Shown: positions 45,328 through 54,377, counted from the stretch's first letter. The stretch: 64,000 bases of DNA from JAFAGX01 sp035623335 (GCA_035623335.1 DASPTQ010000283.1:1-64000), one strand, 5' to 3'. The notes: generated from the sequence alone by a model not told the origin. A program made the numbers and translations.

Positions 45328-46608
45328 ATGGCCGTAGAAATTGTGATGCCCCAGATGGGTGAGTCGATCGTTGAGGGGACCATCACGAAGTGGCTGAAAA
45401 AGCCGGGAGAGAGAGTTCGGCGGGACGAGCCGCTGTTTGAGATCTCGACCGACAAGGTGGATGCCGAGATTCCCGCCCCGGCTTCGGGTGTGCTGCAGGA
45501 TATTAGGGTGCAGGAGGGCAACACCGTTCAGGTGAATACCGTGGTCGGGACCATCGCCGGGGAGGGCGAAAGCGTCGCCGCTCCACCGCCCGCAGCCCGA
45601 CCTAGCGCAGCGCCACCAGCCGCGGCTCCGGCGAGGGCAGAGTCCATGCCCGCCCCGAGCGCGCCGCCACCGGCGGCTCGCCCGACGGCGCGAGAGCCGG
45701 ACGATCATGCTCGCTCCTCCCCCCTGGTTCGCAAGATCGCGCGCGAGCACGATGTGGACCTGTCTCAGATAGCCGGCACCGGTCTCGGTGGTCGCATCAC
45801 CAAGCAAGACATCTTGTCCTTTCTCGAGCGGCAGGAAACGGCGGCTGGCGCTCCTCCCGCTGCCGTCCCGCGTCCGGCGGCGCCCCCGTCGGCTGCGACC
45901 ATCCCGGGTGATCTGGTGCCGATGAGCCAAATGCGCAAGATCATTGCCCAGCGCATGATCGAATCTCGCCGCACCAGCGCTCATGTCCACGCCATGTTTG
46001 AGGTGGATATGACGCGCATCGTGCAGCTCCGCAATAGGACCAAGGCGGCCTTCGAACAGCGTCACCAGACGCGCTTGACGTTTATGCCGTTCTTTGTCCG
46101 TGCCGCCATCATCGCCCTCGAGCAGTTCCCTATCGTCAATGCGTCGGTCGAAGGAGAAAGCATCCGTTATCACCGGTATGTCAACCTGGGGGTGGCGGTG
46201 GCTTTGGAGTGGGGCTTGATTGTGCCGGTATTGAAGAATGCCGGGGAGCTCAACTTCTTGGGCCTGCAGCGCGGCATCATGGATCTCGGGGAGCGTGCCC
46301 GTGCGAAGAAACTCAAGCCCGAGGAGGTCGAGGGCTCTACGTTTACGGTTACCAATCCCGGCCAATTTGGCGCCGTCTTTGGCCTGCCCATCATCAATCA
46401 GCCGAACTCCGCGATCCTCGGCGTAGGCGGGATTACCAAAATGCCCCTGGTCGTGACCGACGGCGCAGGCAATGACTCGATCGCCATCCGCTCCGTGGTT
46501 CACCTAACCCTCGGCTATGATCACCGCCTGATCGATGGCGCGGTGGCAGACCAATTTATGGCTTTGGTGAAAAAGACCCTGGAGAATTGGAGCGAAGAGA
46601 TTGGCTAG
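45328..46608 (+). CDS. Dihydrolipoamide acyltransferase (E2)
   Basis: A 426-residue E2 from the ATG at 45328 (GGGGGAAGGA ribosome binding site). An N-terminal lipoyl domain has the modified lysine in EISTDKVDAEIPAP. A proline/alanine linker follows, then the E1/E3-binding domain (SPLVRKIAREHDVDLSQIAG), another linker, and the catalytic domain ending in TLGYDHRLIDGAVADQF with the active-site His and Asp. It forms the core of the complex encoded by the preceding genes. The acyl group (acetyl or branched) is not determined. It is the last gene of the cluster. Confidence 0.95.
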   Translation: MAVEIVMPQMGESIVEGTITKWLKKPGERVRRDEPLFEISTDKVDAEIPAPASGVLQDIRVQEGNTVQVNTVVGTIAGEGESVAAPPPAARPSAAPPAAAPARAESMPAPSAPPPAARPTAREPDDHARSSPLVRKIAREHDVDLSQIAGTGLGGRITKQDILSFLERQETAAGAPPAAVPRPAAPPSAATIPGDLVPMSQMRKIIAQRMIESRRTSAHVHAMFEVDMTRIVQLRNRTKAAFEQRHQTRLTFMPFFVRAAIIALEQFPIVNASVEGESIRYHRYVNLGVAVALEWGLIVPVLKNAGELNFLGLQRGIMDLGERARAKKLKPEEVEGSTFTVTNPGQFGAVFGLPIINQPNSAILGVGGITKMPLVVTDGAGNDSIAIRSVVHLTLGYDHRLIDGAVADQFMALVKKTLENWSEEIG

Positions 46609-46614
46609 CAGGCC

Positions 46615-47067
46615 CTAGCTCTCCACCCTCGCCTGCTGTTGGAGATAGCGCTTCACGCTTTGCACGTACACGTCGGCAAAGTCCACCACCGGTCGCCTGA
46701 CTTCGATCAAGGCAATGGCCTCATCCACATCCCAACCTATAACACCGAGGATGGCGAGGGTCATCATGGGGGCGCGGTGCACACCCGCGGCACAGTGGAC
46801 GAACAGTCTCGTGCCCGCCTCATCGAGCGCTTCGAGCGCAAACCCGACACCCCTCTCAAACATCTCCGGCGGCTTGGACTGAAAATCGTCGTCGGTCGGG
46901 TTCCACAGTACGGAGATGCCGTGCGGCTTGGCTAAGGCTGTGTCGTCGAACTCAATCTGCATATCCAGGATGTGGGTCACGCCGACGCGCGCCACTTCCG
47001 CCATGTTCTGGGCTGTCCATATTCCGCCACCGACCGCAATGCGAGCGGTGAGCCACGTCATGTCCAT
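46615..47067 (-). CDS. Dual-specificity protein phosphatase-like enzyme
   Basis: A 150-residue cysteine phosphatase. The P-loop HCAAGVHRAP has Cys92 and Arg98 of the HCx5R motif. THILDMQIEFDD and LWNPTDDDF precede it as in eukaryotic-like DUSPs, and the aspartates of the second could act as general acid. It may remove phosphate from proteins modified by Ser/Thr kinases such as the one at 20175. That pairing is inference. It converges with the E2 gene. Confidence 0.85.
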   Translation of the reverse strand: MDMTWLTARIAVGGGIWTAQNMAEVARVGVTHILDMQIEFDDTALAKPHGISVLWNPTDDDFQSKPPEMFERGVGFALEALDEAGTRLFVHCAAGVHRAPMMTLAILGVIGWDVDEAIALIEVRRPVVDFADVYVQSVKRYLQQQARVES

Positions 47068-47242
47068 GCTTCGATCCGGATTCTACAGGTTTGCTTCAGC
47101 TTGGTGGGGGAAGAAAACTGACCTGGCCTTTGCCAAGGTTCACCTTTCATTGTACGGCATGCGGCAGGTTCCCTTCCCGGCGGGACATTACCAAAGATTC
47201 AGAGTTCGGCTGCGAGGCTTGGCGCGGGTTGCGAACTGGGAT

Positions 47243-47701
47243 CTATTTCCAGCTCATCATGGCAGCTCTTAGGATCTCGACGGCTTCGTCGACCACGGTT
47301 AACTCTTTCGGCGTGAGCCTGGCGAAGCCCTTCGCCAGGTAGTCGATTCTTCGTTTGCGGGCTTGTTCCAACAAACGAACGCCAGACTCGGTGGGGTAGA
47401 CTCTCACGCGGCGAGCGTCGGCCGTATCCGCCACCAGTCGCACCCACCCGCTTCGCCGCAAGCCGGCCACAATCCGGGTCATGGTGGGTGCCTTGACCTG
47501 CTCGGCCGCCGCCAACTGTCCCAGAGTCATGGGGCCGCCAAACACCAGGACCGATAACGCCGAGAGTTGCGCCGGCCCTGCGCGACTTGCCGTGTCCGTG
47601 CGCCGCACTCGCCGAAGCAGGTGGATCGCCGCCGAGTGCAGCCGGTCAGCAACCCGCTCTAGTTTCTGATTCGGCTCACCTTTTTGCTTGCCTTGCGTCA
47701 C
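47243..47701 (-). CDS. MarR family transcriptional regulator
   Basis: A 152-residue winged-helix regulator with the MarR plan: dimerisation helix LERVADRLHSAAIHLLRRVR, recognition region LGQLAAAEQVKAPTMTRIVA and the wing LVADTADARRVRVYPTESG. The start is GTG at 47701. It is divergent from a VOC-family gene only 48 bases away, with a palindrome between them (47710-47724), so it probably controls that gene and itself. Confidence 0.88.
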   Translation of the reverse strand: MTQGKQKGEPNQKLERVADRLHSAAIHLLRRVRRTDTASRAGPAQLSALSVLVFGGPMTLGQLAAAEQVKAPTMTRIVAGLRRSGWVRLVADTADARRVRVYPTESGVRLLEQARKRRIDYLAKGFARLTPKELTVVDEAVEILRAAMMSWK

Positions 47702-47709
47702 AGAATATT

Positions 47710-47724
47710 GTTAGCTATGCTAAC
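47710..47724. promoter_or_regulatory. Probable MarR operator palindrome
   Basis: A perfect palindrome GTTAGC-TAT-GCTAAC, with a further TAAC copy right after it, sits in the 48-base gap between the divergent marR and VOC starts. Size and symmetry suit a MarR dimer. Binding is inferred from position. Confidence 0.6.
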
Positions 47725-47749
47725 TAACTTAACTCGAGGGAGCAATGCT

Positions 47750-48145
47750 ATGAACTCGCCGACCGTAAGCCTTGGTATCAGCCGTCTGGGGCAAGTCGCG
47801 ATCCGTGCGCGAGATATAGATCGGGCCACCGCCTTCTACCGGAATCAACTGGGACTCGCTTTTCTGTTTCGCGCCGACAAGCTCGCCTTTTTCGATTGCG
47901 GCGGCGTGCGCCTGATGCTCACCCTGGCCGAGAAGCCTGAGTTTGACCATCCCAGTTCCCTTCTCTACTTTGTGGTGCCCGACATCGCGGCCGCTCACCG
48001 GCAGCTGCGAAGCCAAGGCGTTCCGTTCGAAGACGAGCCGCACCTTATCGCCAAGATGCCCAATCACGATCTGTGGATGACCTTCTTCCGAGATTCGGAA
48101 GAAAATCTGCTGGCCCTGATGAGCGAAGTCCGCCATGCCGGCTGA
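47750..48145 (+). CDS. VOC (glyoxalase/dioxygenase) superfamily protein
   Basis: From the ATG at 47750 (GAGGGAGC ribosome binding site) the product is 131 residues. It has the paired beta-alpha-beta-beta-beta modules of the vicinal oxygen chelate fold: IRARDIDRATAFYRNQLGL then LLYFVVPDIAAAHRQL. It could be a glyoxalase, resistance protein or epimerase. Divergent from a MarR regulator, suggesting substrate-induced expression. Function is not assigned. Confidence 0.85.
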   Translation: MNSPTVSLGISRLGQVAIRARDIDRATAFYRNQLGLAFLFRADKLAFFDCGGVRLMLTLAEKPEFDHPSSLLYFVVPDIAAAHRQLRSQGVPFEDEPHLIAKMPNHDLWMTFFRDSEENLLALMSEVRHAG

Positions 48146-48296
48146 GGCGGGGGATTTCCGAGAAGGTGGTTGAATCGAGCCCGGCGCGCGAGCAGACGGC
48201 TCGGCCTTCGGTTCTGCTATCATCAGTTCGTCGGCAGAGTTTCCTGTTCCCATGAACGAAGACGTTCCCACGATTCGTATTCCTACGGAGGTATTC

Positions 48297-48515
48297 ATGG
48301 AGGAGGCAACAGTCCACGGGGTTGGGATGCGCCGGGACGAAGACATCGCTCTCGACCTCATGAAATTTGTCGCAACCACGACCGGCTACGGCCGAACGGC
48401 GTCCGCGAGCGTCGGATTTCAAGGCGGAGGCACCGCGACCAAGCCGGAGGAATATGCCGCCCATCTCCTTGAACTCTATGGCAAATGCTTGCAGGCTCTA
48501 CGCAACAAGAGATAA
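48297..48515 (+). CDS. Small hypothetical protein
   Basis: A 72-residue protein starting MEEATVHGVGMRRDEDIALD, then LMKFVATTTGYGRTASAS and a glycine-rich part, then a helix EEYAAHLLELYGKCLQAL. An ACGGAGG ribosome binding site (48285-48291) fixes the start at 48297, although the frame is open from 48252. The TTGYGRT stretch and terminal helix recall small acidobacterial hypotheticals. No function is known to me. Confidence 0.65.
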   Translation: MEEATVHGVGMRRDEDIALDLMKFVATTTGYGRTASASVGFQGGGTATKPEEYAAHLLELYGKCLQALRNKR

Positions 48516-48754
48516 AGCCCGTCTCCCGAAACGTCCCACGATCCCCGCGCGACTCAAAGAAACACTCCTGCCGGCCTGAGCCTTCATCGGACGATCGGCC
48601 TGTCGGGCGGAGCGCAATGACCTCGGTCGACGGAGGAGACTCACTAGGAGTTTTCGAGGGCAGCTGGGCCACGCTGGTCGGTTGGAGAGGCGAATCCCGT
48701 ATTCGACGAAGCCGCAGCCCCGCTGCGGCTCCCTATCGGTTCAGATTTCCCTGG

Positions 48755-49150
48755 CTAGCGTCGACGCCGAGCTGATTTGCTGGCGCGAGATTTCCCGGCC
48801 TTCTTCGCCTTCTTCTTGGCCGGCTTACGCGCGGGTTTTCTTGTTGCTGCCTTCTTTGCGGCTTTCTTCTTGGCTTTCTTCGCTGCCTTCTTCTTAGGAG
48901 CAGCCTTGCGTTTCGCTGCTTTCCGCGCGGCAGGCCTCGACGAACCGCCACCACCACCGCTGACGGACACAGGCTCGGGAGGCGTCGCTGGCTCGGGGAC
49001 GATGCCGATTTCGCCGGCCGGCGGCATTTCCGCCTCTTCTTCCTCTTCTTCTTCTTCGTAATCTTCTTCTAGGGAATCGCCGTAGGCACCGCTCTCGGCA
49101 AACTCGTCGCTTTCGTCATCACGTAAATAGAGGGCGTTGTCCAAAGTCAT
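48755..49150 (-). CDS. Histone H1-like protein with acidic N-terminus and Lys/Ala-rich tail
   Basis: A 131-residue protein of two opposite halves. Residues 1-55 are acidic (DDESDEFAE, then EEDYEEEEEEEEAE). A glycine/serine linker (SVSGGGGGSS) follows, then about 60 residues of Lys/Ala/Arg/Pro repeats like AAKKAxKKAAxRKPA and an RRRR end. The tail matches bacterial H1-like nucleoid proteins, which bind DNA without sequence preference. A perfect AGGAGG ribosome binding site precedes ATG 49150, and a TATAAT lies at 49248-49253 on the same strand. The acidic arm could shield the tail. It is a low-complexity protein, so family assignment rests on composition. Confidence 0.8.
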   Translation of the reverse strand: MTLDNALYLRDDESDEFAESGAYGDSLEEDYEEEEEEEEAEMPPAGEIGIVPEPATPPEPVSVSGGGGGSSRPAARKAAKRKAAPKKKAAKKAKKKAAKKAATRKPARKPAKKKAKKAGKSRASKSARRRR

Positions 49151-49247
49151 TTCTCCTCCTGAATTTTCCCGGCCGCTGACGATTGCCGGATGCTACCTGG
49201 GCTGAAGTAAAAAAGACAAATACTTTCTTACTACCGAATGGGCCGCG

Positions 49248-49253
49248 ATTATA
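49248..49253 (-). promoter_or_regulatory. -10 element of the histone-like gene
   Basis: A perfect TATAAT lies on the minus strand about 100 bases upstream of the start. No good -35 is present at 16-18 bases, so only the -10 is supported. Confidence 0.45.
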
Positions 49254-49382
49254 GCACAGCAAGTGAGCGCAGCAGTGACGGCCCTGGGCCGCATATTACA
49301 CCCGTGGCAGGAGAAAACGGAAAACTCCGAGCGAGGCTGGCCCAGGCCAAGAAAAAGCTAAGGGATTCCGAGCGACGGATGG

Positions 49383-51284
49383 TTACCTTGCGGAAGGTGA
49401 AATCAAAAGAATCATTCCTGGTCGTAGGTTCGCGAGGTTGCCATTGTTTTGTTTGAGAGCGGCGACCGTGGTGTTGTGCGACTTGGCAATGGAATAGAGG
49501 GTCTCGCCGGGCTGCACTGTGTGCCGCACCACGTGCTTGTTCCCGGCAGCCTGTAAGTGATTCTTGCTTGGCTGCTTAGAAGTTGCGATCTTGTCCTCGT
49601 GGGCGCCCGGTGCAACCGGCAGATGCAGGTACAAGGTGTGGCGCCCCCGCAGGCTGTTGCCCGACAGGTGATTCCAGCGCCGGATCATGGTCCCCGGTAT
49701 TTGGAAATTGTCGGCAACGCTTGCCACGGTATCGCCCTTGCGGACATGGTAGAGCATTGCCCGTTTCGCGTACGTGCCCCCATCCTGGCTTGAGCCGGGA
49801 GCGACGGGAATAATCAATTTGCTGCCTGCCGCCAGATCATCGTCTGTGTCCAGATCGTTGGCCTGCGCGACCGCCCTAGGTGTCAGGTGGTAGGCGCGCG
49901 CAACCGAGGCCAGCGTTTCCCCCGGTTCAACCTGGTGGTAGCGCCACCCTACGCGCTTGTCCACGGGGATCCTAGAGATCGTACTCAGATAGCGGTCCCT
50001 GGTGCCGGCCGGTAGATGCAGAGCAAACGGCTCGTTCTGGGGTGTCGTCCAGCGCAACAAGCTTGGGTTCAGGTCTTGCAGGGTGGTCGCGGAAACATCC
50101 ACACACTCGGCCACCAGCCTCAGATCTACGCCGTAGTTGAGTTCGACAAGATCATAGGGAACCGGCTTTTCCGCCACCACATGTTCGAGGCCGTACTGCG
50201 TGGGATTCTTCGCCATGATGGTGACCGCCAGGATGATCGGCACATAGTTGCGGGTTTCCCGCGGCAGCACGTTCCGCCTGTACAGTTCCCAGTAGTCGGC
50301 GTAACCGGTTCGTTTTACCGCCTGCTGCACCGTACCCGGTCCCGAATTGTAGGCAGCCATCGCCAGGTACCAATCGCCAAACTCGTGGTAGAGATCCCGC
50401 AAGTGGCGTGCCGCCGCGCGGGTTGCTTTCTCAGGGTCTTGGCGCTCATCCACCCACCAATCTCGCTCGAGCCCATAACCGCGCGCCCGGCTGGCCATGA
50501 ACTGCCACATTCCGCGGGCGCCCGCGCGGGAAACCGCCACGGGATGGAAGCCGGATTCTGCCTGCGCCAAATAGATCAGGTCCTGGGGTACGCCTTCTTC
50601 CCCCAGAACGCGCCGAATCATCTCCTGGTACCGCCCACCCCGAGCTAGCGCGCTCTCGAACGTACCTCGACCACGATTGGAAAAGTAATTGATGTAGCTG
50701 GCCACCGGGTCGGTCATCATCAGTGGCAGGTCGGAATGGGTGGCTTTGACCTCGGCTTCCGCCTTGGCTCGAATGTTGGGATCTACCGGATAGGTGACTT
50801 CATTGGTTTCGTCAATGGGGGCAGGCTCGGTCTTGGGCTGGACGTCGCCTTGCTGCAAAACCTCCAACTCCAAACCGTTCACCGCATCCAAGACCCGGTC
50901 TAGATCTCGTTGCACCCGCTCGTCCGAGCGCATGCCAACCGGGCTGTCGAGCAACAGCTTGAGGGCGCGATCAAAATTCTCCTTGGCGGCCTCGGGGTGT
51001 CCCGCTTGCTTGTTCTCTTCGCCCGCCTGGTATTCCTTATCAACCTTCTCGAGAAGCTCAACCACGGGGTCGGATTTGGGCTTGGTCGCGGTGGTTATCG
51101 AAGCAGGAAGAGGGGGAACGGCATCGGCCGTTTGGACAGGGGCGGTATTCAGGCTGAGCGCGGGCGCGCTAGCCTGCTTCGACGGCAATAGCGTCGCTGG
51201 GCGCTGTGCACTGCGGCACCCAGTAGTTGCCAGGAGCGCTAGAACCGCCATCCTGATCGGCAGCTGAACTTTGCCAATACTCAT
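49383..51284 (-). CDS. MltD-like lytic transglycosylase with three LysM domains
   Basis: A 633-residue lipoprotein (lipobox LLATTGC, Cys23). After a linker region of about 170 residues comes an SLT domain with the catalytic Glu in YLAQAESGFHPVAVS and the GARGMWQFM and AAYNSGPGTVQQAV motifs. Three LysM modules follow: YHQVEPGETLASVARAY, YHVRKGDTVASVADNF and RHTVQPGETLYSIAKSH. It cuts peptidoglycan glycan strands from the outer membrane. The name mltD fits the plan, but exact orthology is not shown. Confidence 0.93.
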   Translation of the reverse strand: MSIGKVQLPIRMAVLALLATTGCRSAQRPATLLPSKQASAPALSLNTAPVQTADAVPPLPASITTATKPKSDPVVELLEKVDKEYQAGEENKQAGHPEAAKENFDRALKLLLDSPVGMRSDERVQRDLDRVLDAVNGLELEVLQQGDVQPKTEPAPIDETNEVTYPVDPNIRAKAEAEVKATHSDLPLMMTDPVASYINYFSNRGRGTFESALARGGRYQEMIRRVLGEEGVPQDLIYLAQAESGFHPVAVSRAGARGMWQFMASRARGYGLERDWWVDERQDPEKATRAAARHLRDLYHEFGDWYLAMAAYNSGPGTVQQAVKRTGYADYWELYRRNVLPRETRNYVPIILAVTIMAKNPTQYGLEHVVAEKPVPYDLVELNYGVDLRLVAECVDVSATTLQDLNPSLLRWTTPQNEPFALHLPAGTRDRYLSTISRIPVDKRVGWRYHQVEPGETLASVARAYHLTPRAVAQANDLDTDDDLAAGSKLIIPVAPGSSQDGGTYAKRAMLYHVRKGDTVASVADNFQIPGTMIRRWNHLSGNSLRGRHTLYLHLPVAPGAHEDKIATSKQPSKNHLQAAGNKHVVRHTVQPGETLYSIAKSHNTTVAALKQNNGNLANLRPGMILLISPSAR

Positions 51285-51582
51285 GTTTTCTGGCGCTTAC
51301 AGCCAGATGAAGCCTCCTCAGGGCGAATTTATGCTACTACCCGGTTGTGGATGGGTCAATCGCCAACTGAGATGGGCGGAGGTTACCTTTGGTCCCCGGA
51401 AAAACGTCACCCGGGGGCATGGCTAAATCGATTTCCGGGCCACCGTCCCCGAGAACAGGGTCCAGGGTCTGCGCCTTGCCTTCACCCTCCCCAGAGGTAG
51501 CCGTTTCGAATTGCGACTGGTCGGGTTCCATGTACCCCGCACAGGTGAATCTCGTTTGCAGCGACGAGAATCCAAACCATCC

Positions 51583-52551
51583 ATGAAAGCTATCGAGGTG
51601 CGAACCACAGGTGGACCCGAAGTACTGCAACTGGTTGATTTGCCGGTTCCGCAGCCCAAGCCCCACGAAGTTGTCGTGAAGGTCTCGCGAGCCGGTGTGA
51701 ATTTCATTGATGTGTACCAACGCGAGGGCCGCTACAAGCTGGCCTTACCGTTCATTCTCGGCCAAGAAGGTGCGGGCGTAGTCGAAAGCTCCGGTACCGC
51801 GGTTGAAACCGTGAAAACCGGGGACCGGGTCGCTTGGACTGGGATCTTGGGATCGTACGCCCAGTATGCGGCTATTCCGAGTGAACGACTCGTGCTCATC
51901 CCCAACGGGGTAACCGAGGAACAGGCAGCTGCGGCCATGCTCCAAGGCATGACCGCGCATTACCTCATCCATGACACCTACCGCCTGCAAAAGGGCCAAA
52001 CCGCTTTGGTGCATGCGGCCGCCGGCGGGGTGGGCCTGTTGCTGGTGCAGATGGCCCACAACCTCGGAGCGCGCGTGATTGGCACTGTCTCCACCGAAGA
52101 GAAGGCAGCTCTGGCCCGCGAAGCCGGGGCCGACGAAATCGTCATTTACACCAAACAGGACTTCGAAGTTGAAGTCAAGCGCATCATGGGCAGCCAAGGC
52201 CTGGACGTGGTTTACGACGGAGTTGGCAAGGACACGTTCAGCAAAGGTTTGAATCTACTCCGGCCGCGCGGCATGATGGTGCTCTTTGGGGGAGCCAGCG
52301 GAGCGGTTCCTCCCTTCGACCCTCTGCTGTTGACCCAGAAGGGATCGCTTTTCCTGACTCGCCCCTCACTCCCCAACTACATCGAAAGCACGGAGGAGTT
52401 AAGGACGCGCTCGCAAGCGGTGTTTGCGATGATTGCCGCAGGCCGGCTGAAACTGCGGATTGAGCGGACCTACAAGCTCGCCGAGGTGCAGCAAGCCCAT
52501 CGCGACTTGGAAGGACGGAAAACTACTGGCAAGCTCCTCCTGTTGCCTTGA
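51583..52551 (+). CDS. Quinone oxidoreductase (zeta-crystallin-like, MDR family)
   Basis: From the ATG at 51583 the product is 322 residues. It is a zinc-free medium-chain dehydrogenase/reductase with RAGVNFIDVYQREGRY, FILGQEGAGVVESSG and the NADPH motif ALVHAAAGGVGLLLVQMA. GTVSTEEKAALAREAGADE follows. It likely reduces quinones with NADPH. Substrate is inferred from the family. The upstream in-frame extension to 51511 lacks conservation signs. Confidence 0.92.
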   Translation: MKAIEVRTTGGPEVLQLVDLPVPQPKPHEVVVKVSRAGVNFIDVYQREGRYKLALPFILGQEGAGVVESSGTAVETVKTGDRVAWTGILGSYAQYAAIPSERLVLIPNGVTEEQAAAAMLQGMTAHYLIHDTYRLQKGQTALVHAAAGGVGLLLVQMAHNLGARVIGTVSTEEKAALAREAGADEIVIYTKQDFEVEVKRIMGSQGLDVVYDGVGKDTFSKGLNLLRPRGMMVLFGGASGAVPPFDPLLLTQKGSLFLTRPSLPNYIESTEELRTRSQAVFAMIAAGRLKLRIERTYKLAEVQQAHRDLEGRKTTGKLLLLP

Positions 52552-52621
52552 CCCCGCAAGAGTACCCGCCGCTCTGAATCCGTCTCGGCGGTGTCCTCAA
52601 TGGTGTGCGCGCGCGTTTCAG

Positions 52622-53281
52622 CTAACCTCTTCGCGAATAGTTCTGGACGTAGGCGGGAACCGGGTAAGTCGGATCCAGTCGGGGATCGTGAATGGGCTTG
52701 CCGGCTACCATTTGCAAGGGAATCACCCCCGCCCACACCGGAAACCCGTAGTCCTCGGCGTCATCGATCGGCGGGCCTTGCCGCACCTTGGCGGAAAACT
52801 CGGCAATCGGCAAACGCATCACCAGCGTCGCCTTGAGCTCTTTCGCATTCGGCGGGCGCGATTCCGCCCAGCGACCGGGCAAGATGTGTTCGGCAAGCCG
52901 TCGCAAGGCCTCCAGTTTCTCTTCCGAATCCGTGACCGCGACCGCCGTTCCCAGCACGACGACGGAACGGTAATTCATGGAGTGATTGAAGATCGAGCGG
53001 GCGAGCACGAGCCCTTCGAGCAACGTCACCGTCAGGCACACCGGAACCCCCTGGTCCAGCTGGCGCAACATGCGGCTGGCGGCGGAACCGTGAATGTAAA
53101 GGTGATCGCCCGCCCGGCCATAGCTGGTGGGAATCACAAAGGGCTGGCCATCGACTACGAATCCCACATGGCAAAGAAAGCCTTCATCGAGAATCTGGTA
53201 GACCGTGGCGCGGTCATACACACCACGCTCGGCTTCTCTCACTACTCGGGTACGCGCGCTTGGAGCCTCGTTTTCCGCCAT
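52622..53281 (-). CDS. Pyridoxamine 5'-phosphate oxidase-family FMN-binding protein
   Basis: From the ATG at 53281 the product is 219 residues. It has the split-barrel flavin-binding fold: GFLCHVGFVVDGQPFVIPTS, YIHGSAASRMLRQLD and NYRSVVVLGTAVAVTDSEEK. Resembles the Nim/flavin-nucleotide-binding branch rather than true PdxH. Substrate unknown. The open frame to 53362 is not conserved. Confidence 0.85.
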   Translation of the reverse strand: MAENEAPSARTRVVREAERGVYDRATVYQILDEGFLCHVGFVVDGQPFVIPTSYGRAGDHLYIHGSAASRMLRQLDQGVPVCLTVTLLEGLVLARSIFNHSMNYRSVVVLGTAVAVTDSEEKLEALRRLAEHILPGRWAESRPPNAKELKATLVMRLPIAEFSAKVRQGPPIDDAEDYGFPVWAGVIPLQMVAGKPIHDPRLDPTYPVPAYVQNYSRRG

Positions 53282-53407
53282 GCAGAGCTCTACTCCGGCA
53301 ATCGCCAAGGATCTAGTGAGTGTATCAGGAGGGAAAGATCCCCGAGTGCCGGGATCGGGCAAAATCAGGGAAGGAAGGCGACAGAAGGAATTGCCTCCCG
53401 AAATCCC

Positions 53408-54319
53408 TTAGTAGGTAACCCCGCTGTGTTCCTCGGAACGGGTCTTGAGCGCCCAAGCCATGCGCGGCGTATTGTGGGCGATTCCGAAATTTCCTCGGGC
53501 ATCGAGCAGAATAATTCCCCCGTGCCCGCCGACCCTGGACTCCAAATAATGAATGGCTTCGGCGGCCGCCCATTCTGGCAAGGTGCCAGCCGCCACCCGG
53601 TCGGCCGCCCACTTGGCCAGAACCAGCTTCATGATGGGTTCTCCCCAGCCGGTGGTCGATGCGGCGGCGCTCTTGTTGTCGGCATAACATCCGCACCCGA
53701 TGAGTGACGAGTCTCCCAACCGACCTGGAGCCTTGCTGAGCGTGCCCCCGGTTGAAGTCGCGGCGGCGATGTTGCCGTTGCCATCGAGGGCAATCGCACC
53801 CACCGTGTCGTGGGAGATGGAGGGGGCAAAAAGATTAGGTTTCTCTTCTTGCGCGTGCGCTTGAAACTGACGGAGCCGTTCGATTTCCCGGGGAATAATC
53901 AGATCTTCATTCTTGCACAACGGGATGCCGTGTTCGGCGGCGAACCGCTCGGCCCCTTCCGCGACGAAATAGACATGGGGACTCTCGCTCAAGATCTTGC
54001 GCGCCACCCGCACCGGATTGCGCAGATGCTCAACGCAGCCTACGCCTCCCGCGCGCAAGCTGGCACCATCCATGATCAGGGCATCCAGCTGCACCTTGCC
54101 CTCACGGTTGAGAAAGCTGCCGCGTCCGGCGTCGAAGCTTTCGTCATCCTCCATGACCACCACCGCTTCCTCCACGGCGTCGAGCGCGCTCCCATGGCGC
54201 TCGAGCACCCGCCAGCCGACAGCGATGGCATGTCGCACCCCCTGGAGATGGGCCTCGACGTCGTCGTCGGGAATAGCCCAGGCTCCGCCATGCACCACCA
54301 GTACCGGATCTACGGGCAA
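53408..54319 (-). CDS. Isoaspartyl peptidase/L-asparaginase (Ntn hydrolase)
   Basis: A 303-residue plant-type asparaginase precursor. Autocleavage should occur before Thr172 in SISHDTVGAIALDGNGN, giving alpha and beta chains. VVHGGAWAI at the N-terminus and GRLGDSSLIGCGCYAD in the beta chain are family landmarks. It hydrolyses beta-aspartyl dipeptides and asparagine in the cytoplasm. The next minus-strand gene upstream is the CDP-alcohol transferase, 58 bases away, so it may belong to the greA transcription unit. Confidence 0.95.
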   Translation of the reverse strand: MPVDPVLVVHGGAWAIPDDDVEAHLQGVRHAIAVGWRVLERHGSALDAVEEAVVVMEDDESFDAGRGSFLNREGKVQLDALIMDGASLRAGGVGCVEHLRNPVRVARKILSESPHVYFVAEGAERFAAEHGIPLCKNEDLIIPREIERLRQFQAHAQEEKPNLFAPSISHDTVGAIALDGNGNIAAATSTGGTLSKAPGRLGDSSLIGCGCYADNKSAAASTTGWGEPIMKLVLAKWAADRVAAGTLPEWAAAEAIHYLESRVGGHGGIILLDARGNFGIAHNTPRMAWALKTRSEEHSGVTY

Positions 54320-54377
54320 GGTCCTCCCCAGAAAATGAGCGAACAGTCAAACCGCTTGGGAATTCTCAGCCGAAAGC

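Noticed and set aside
44809..46503. 564-codon open frame opposite the cytochrome c and E2 genes
   Set aside because: Antisense mirror frame of GC-rich coding sequence; its translation is His/Arg/Gly-rich with no domain, while the plus strand encodes clear proteins.
49238..49456. 72-codon plus-strand frame with a coiled-coil-like middle
   Set aside because: Overlaps the 3' end of the transglycosylase gene antisense and has no ribosome binding site.
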